From contig JAGKQI010000049.1 of assembly GCA_018806915.1 (NCBI GenBank), forward strand, positions 1,550,001 to 1,614,000: DNA of 64,000 nucleotides. The letters run 5' to 3'. Made by a program: the position numbers and the translations under genes. Positions 62,060 through 64,000 of the stretch are shown one piece after another. How positions within the stretch are numbered: position 1 is the stretch's first letter; each line of letters opens with the position of its first letter. This DNA is from Phytophthora colocasiae. Taxonomy: Eukaryota; Oomycota; Peronosporomycetes; Peronosporales; Peronosporaceae. The notes under the pieces are model-generated. The model saw only the letters and a list, made by a program, of their open reading frames with translations. It was not told where the DNA came from and ran no database searches.

Positions 62060-63157
62060 TTACGTTTCCTTTGCGTCTTTCAGACCGGTGAGAGGCAAAA
62101 TCGGTTCGAGATGATCTTTACGCCATTCTGGAGCTTTTCCATACGCGTATACGGACCCATTAACCAGAATGGCACCGACAACGAACTGCCCATTCGGCAC
62201 CTTGTCGAACACAAAGACCGACATGATGACGGAGAGCACAACAGCGATTGATGTAGCGAAGGCCTTCAGAATGTTGTCAGCGTACTTAACGACGACAGCC
62301 GTTAGGAGACCACCAAAAGCGCTCATGCCGATAGCAGCCCACACCACTGGGCGGTAGCCGTAGAAGAATCCACGAGTCATAATGGAGCCAAAGTCGTTGT
62401 ACACCAGACCACCACCAGATAGAGCTAGACCGAGGAAACACATCTGCACGTTACGTTCCCAGAGTGTCGTCTTAGAACTGGTTCCCTTGAGGATCTTCTC
62501 AAAGTACACACCAGCAAATCCAGAACAGACGCAAGCAGCTACAACAGCCAGAAGTCCCTTTGTAGTGCTTTGTGCACTCTGATCAGCCTTTGCAGCACTT
62601 GAAGCATCGTCATCCATTTGCACAAGCGCAACGCCCATCATAAGCGTGACAATTGCTCCCCATTGCGTGATCAACACCGTTTTCCGCAGCATCACGACAG
62701 AGAAGATAGCCGTAGTGAGGATCTTGAGCTGGTACATGACTTGGAAAGTAGGTGCATCGAGGTTGGACACCGCCACATATTGCAGATTGTTCTGTATCAC
62801 GTAGAGCATCGCGGGAATGCTCACACGCAGCAGCTCCTTCCCATTAGTGATCGTACGGAAGGACTCGCCCATGCGCTTCCGTCGCTGCGGTTCATTCAGT
62901 GCATTAAATTCCTGGAATAGATAGACACAGTCAGTTGCAACGTAGGATTACTTATAGCAATGCAATGCACTCACGTGGAAGAGCACAACAAGACAAGTAG
63001 CTAACTTCAATGCCTCCCCTACGAACACAGCGGTGGAGGGATTAAAGCGCGGGTAATTACCGACACGCGAGAGTCTCATAAGGATGGCCAACAGGCTGTT
63101 CTGCACGCACAAGACGCACAGACTCGCATACTTGAGCGCCGCCGGGGACAACTCCAT
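62060..63157 (-). CDS. Nucleotide-sugar transporter, SLC35A type
   Basis: Predicted 344-aa Golgi/ER membrane carrier with about ten helices, from exons 63157-62975 and 62911-62060 (63-nt intron, gtgagt..ccag). The segment IQNNLQYVAVSNLDAPTFQV followed by YQLKILTTAIFSV is the signature of the SLC35A group (UDP-GlcNAc, UDP-galactose or CMP-sialate carriers). FAGVYFEKILKG, the run GLLTAVVVKYADNILKAFAT and VLSVIMSVF are the usual later helices. These carriers exchange cytosolic nucleotide sugar for luminal nucleoside monophosphate to feed glycosylation. UDP-GlcNAc or UDP-Gal is most likely, since oomycetes are not known to use sialic acid. It is divergent from RFC1, 231 bp away. Confidence 0.9.
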
Positions 63158-63342
63158 GACTACGAGGAGCTACGTATGATACTGACTCTAGGGACACGTT
63201 TGCCGTTTATCGCATGAATTTGATTGGTCGAAACGGAATGGATACATTTATTTTGATTGGTAGAAATACTGATTTAACATGACATCCCACACTCTTTACA
63301 AGAACAGCAGAGTTCATCTCCCTGTACAAGAGCTGTTTAATA

Positions 63343-63353
63343 TTGGCGGGAAA
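63343..63353 (+). promoter_or_regulatory. E2F-like site before RFC1
   Basis: TTGGCGGGAAA matches the classic E2F/DP binding sequence, 36 bp before the RFC1 ATG. E2F sites typify S-phase replication genes in animals and plants. Function in oomycetes is inferred. It may also act on the divergent transporter gene. Confidence 0.5.
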
Positions 63354-63388
63354 GTCACAAGAGGAAGATCCATACTGTTGTAACGGCG

Positions 63389-64000
63389 ATGGACATCCGC
63401 TCGTTCTTCCAGAAGAAGCCTCCTACCAATGGCAGCAGTGGGAAGAAGATGGCTACAAAGGCCAAGTGTACGTAGCTGTAGAGTCTTCCTCATATTTGTT
63501 GATACCTGTGTTAATTAATATGAACTTTTGTAGCTGCAAAGCAAGCAGAGCCAGAACCGACGCCTACAAAGCGTCCCGCAGCCCGTCGAGCCGCCAAAAA
63601 GAACGTAGTGGTGCTGGACGACAGTGAAGACGATGGAGACGTGGTTATTAGCAAGCGTAAAGCTCCTGCTAAGAAGAAATCGCAACGTGTAGACTCAGAC
63701 TCGGACTTTGAGATGCTGAGTGACGAAGAGAAGCCCAAGAAGCAGCCGATGAAGAGGCTACGTCGTGCTGTGAAGAACAGTGACGAAGATGAAGAGATGC
63801 CGGAAGTCAAGTCTGAGGTGAAAGAGATCAAGCCTTTCACTGTTTCTTCTAAACAAACAGCTGATGATGTAGACGAAGCTCCTGTAAAGCAGGAAGGAGC
63901 GTTGAAGAAGGTGCCAGCTCCATGCTCTGGCTGTCTGGATGGGAAGACATTTGCGTTCTCTGGAGTACTGGACAGTTTATCCCGTGAAGATGCAGTACAT
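63389..64000 (+). CDS. RFC1: Replication factor C large subunit, 5' part
   Basis: Start of the clamp-loader large subunit, running off the window. Exon 1 (63389-63467) begins MDIRSFFQKKP, the PCNA-interacting box found at the N-terminus of RFC1. A 66-nt intron leads to exon 2 (63534 to beyond 64000). It encodes a basic, Ser/Asp/Glu-rich disordered region with SDSD and SDEDEE casein-kinase-like sites, then CLDGKTFAFSGVLDSLSRED, the beginning of the BRCT domain. RFC1 with RFC2-5 opens PCNA and loads it on primed DNA. The AAA+ domain lies outside the window. Confidence 0.88.

Noticed and set aside
1..64000. CRISPR arrays, bacterial operons, tRNA or rRNA genes
   Set aside because: Introns, long eukaryotic proteins and retroelements show nuclear eukaryotic DNA; no spaced direct-repeat array or cloverleaf was seen by eye, though a covariance-model scan was not possible.

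Overview
The window reads as nuclear DNA of an oomycete, most likely Phytophthora or a close relative. Three lines of evidence support this. First, there is a secreted RxLR-dEER-type effector plus a broken paralogue. Second, many genes carry an Inr+FPR core promoter (pattern YTCAYTYY-N-CAWTT) 40-70 bp before the ATG. Third, introns are short (about 54-120 nt) with GT..AG ends, and genes are packed 90-250 bp apart in the ordered parts. Assignments come from reading motifs by eye; no database search was run.

Layout. 1-3539: 3' part of a decayed chromodomain Ty3/gypsy element with its 3' LTR. 3927-10762: three head-to-tail minus-strand paralogues of an oxalate/formate-antiporter-like MFS transporter, with a striking chain of perfect palindromes (7840-7962) behind the second promoter. 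11575-13026: a pogo/Tc1-like DNA transposon remnant with 23-bp TIRs and TA target duplication. 13663-15833: a five-exon LRR protein and a two-exon membrane RING-H2 E3 ligase. 16282-20339: a 4.06-kb piggyBac element with TTAA duplication, both TIRs and a decayed intron-containing transposase. It sits at the very 3' end of an RxLR effector gene (20294-21025), so the effector's last 15 residues are encoded by the transposon end. A divergent RxLR pseudogene follows at 21816-22046.

22134-46594 and 48852-64000 are gene-dense housekeeping regions. They hold a PDZ-like repeat protein, a 4273-aa single-exon SZT2 homologue (KICSTOR/TORC1 nutrient signalling), a DUSP-MYND-UCH deubiquitinase, an Ala/Ser-rich protein, a Nudix hydrolase with a C-terminal membrane anchor, and a MAP kinase fused to PH, NTF2/SnoaL-like and C2-like domains. 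Further on are a canonical poly(A) polymerase, a Q/N/S-rich protein that may be Mediator subunit 15, a Lys/Glu-rich protein and a CTC1-like OB-fold protein. The right end holds a GH10 xylanase-like protein whose acid/base Glu is replaced, a tiny membrane protein, a DUF4604/KIAA1143-like protein, an unknown membrane protein, an SLC35A-type nucleotide-sugar transporter, and the 5' end of RFC1 with an E2F-like site in its promoter.

The window mixes conserved blocks (signalling, ubiquitin, telomere and replication genes) with an accessory block (about 1-22 kb) where mobile elements, transporters and effectors meet. The most unusual items are the transposon-capped effector, the four-module MAP kinase, the palindrome chain and the substituted GH10 active site.
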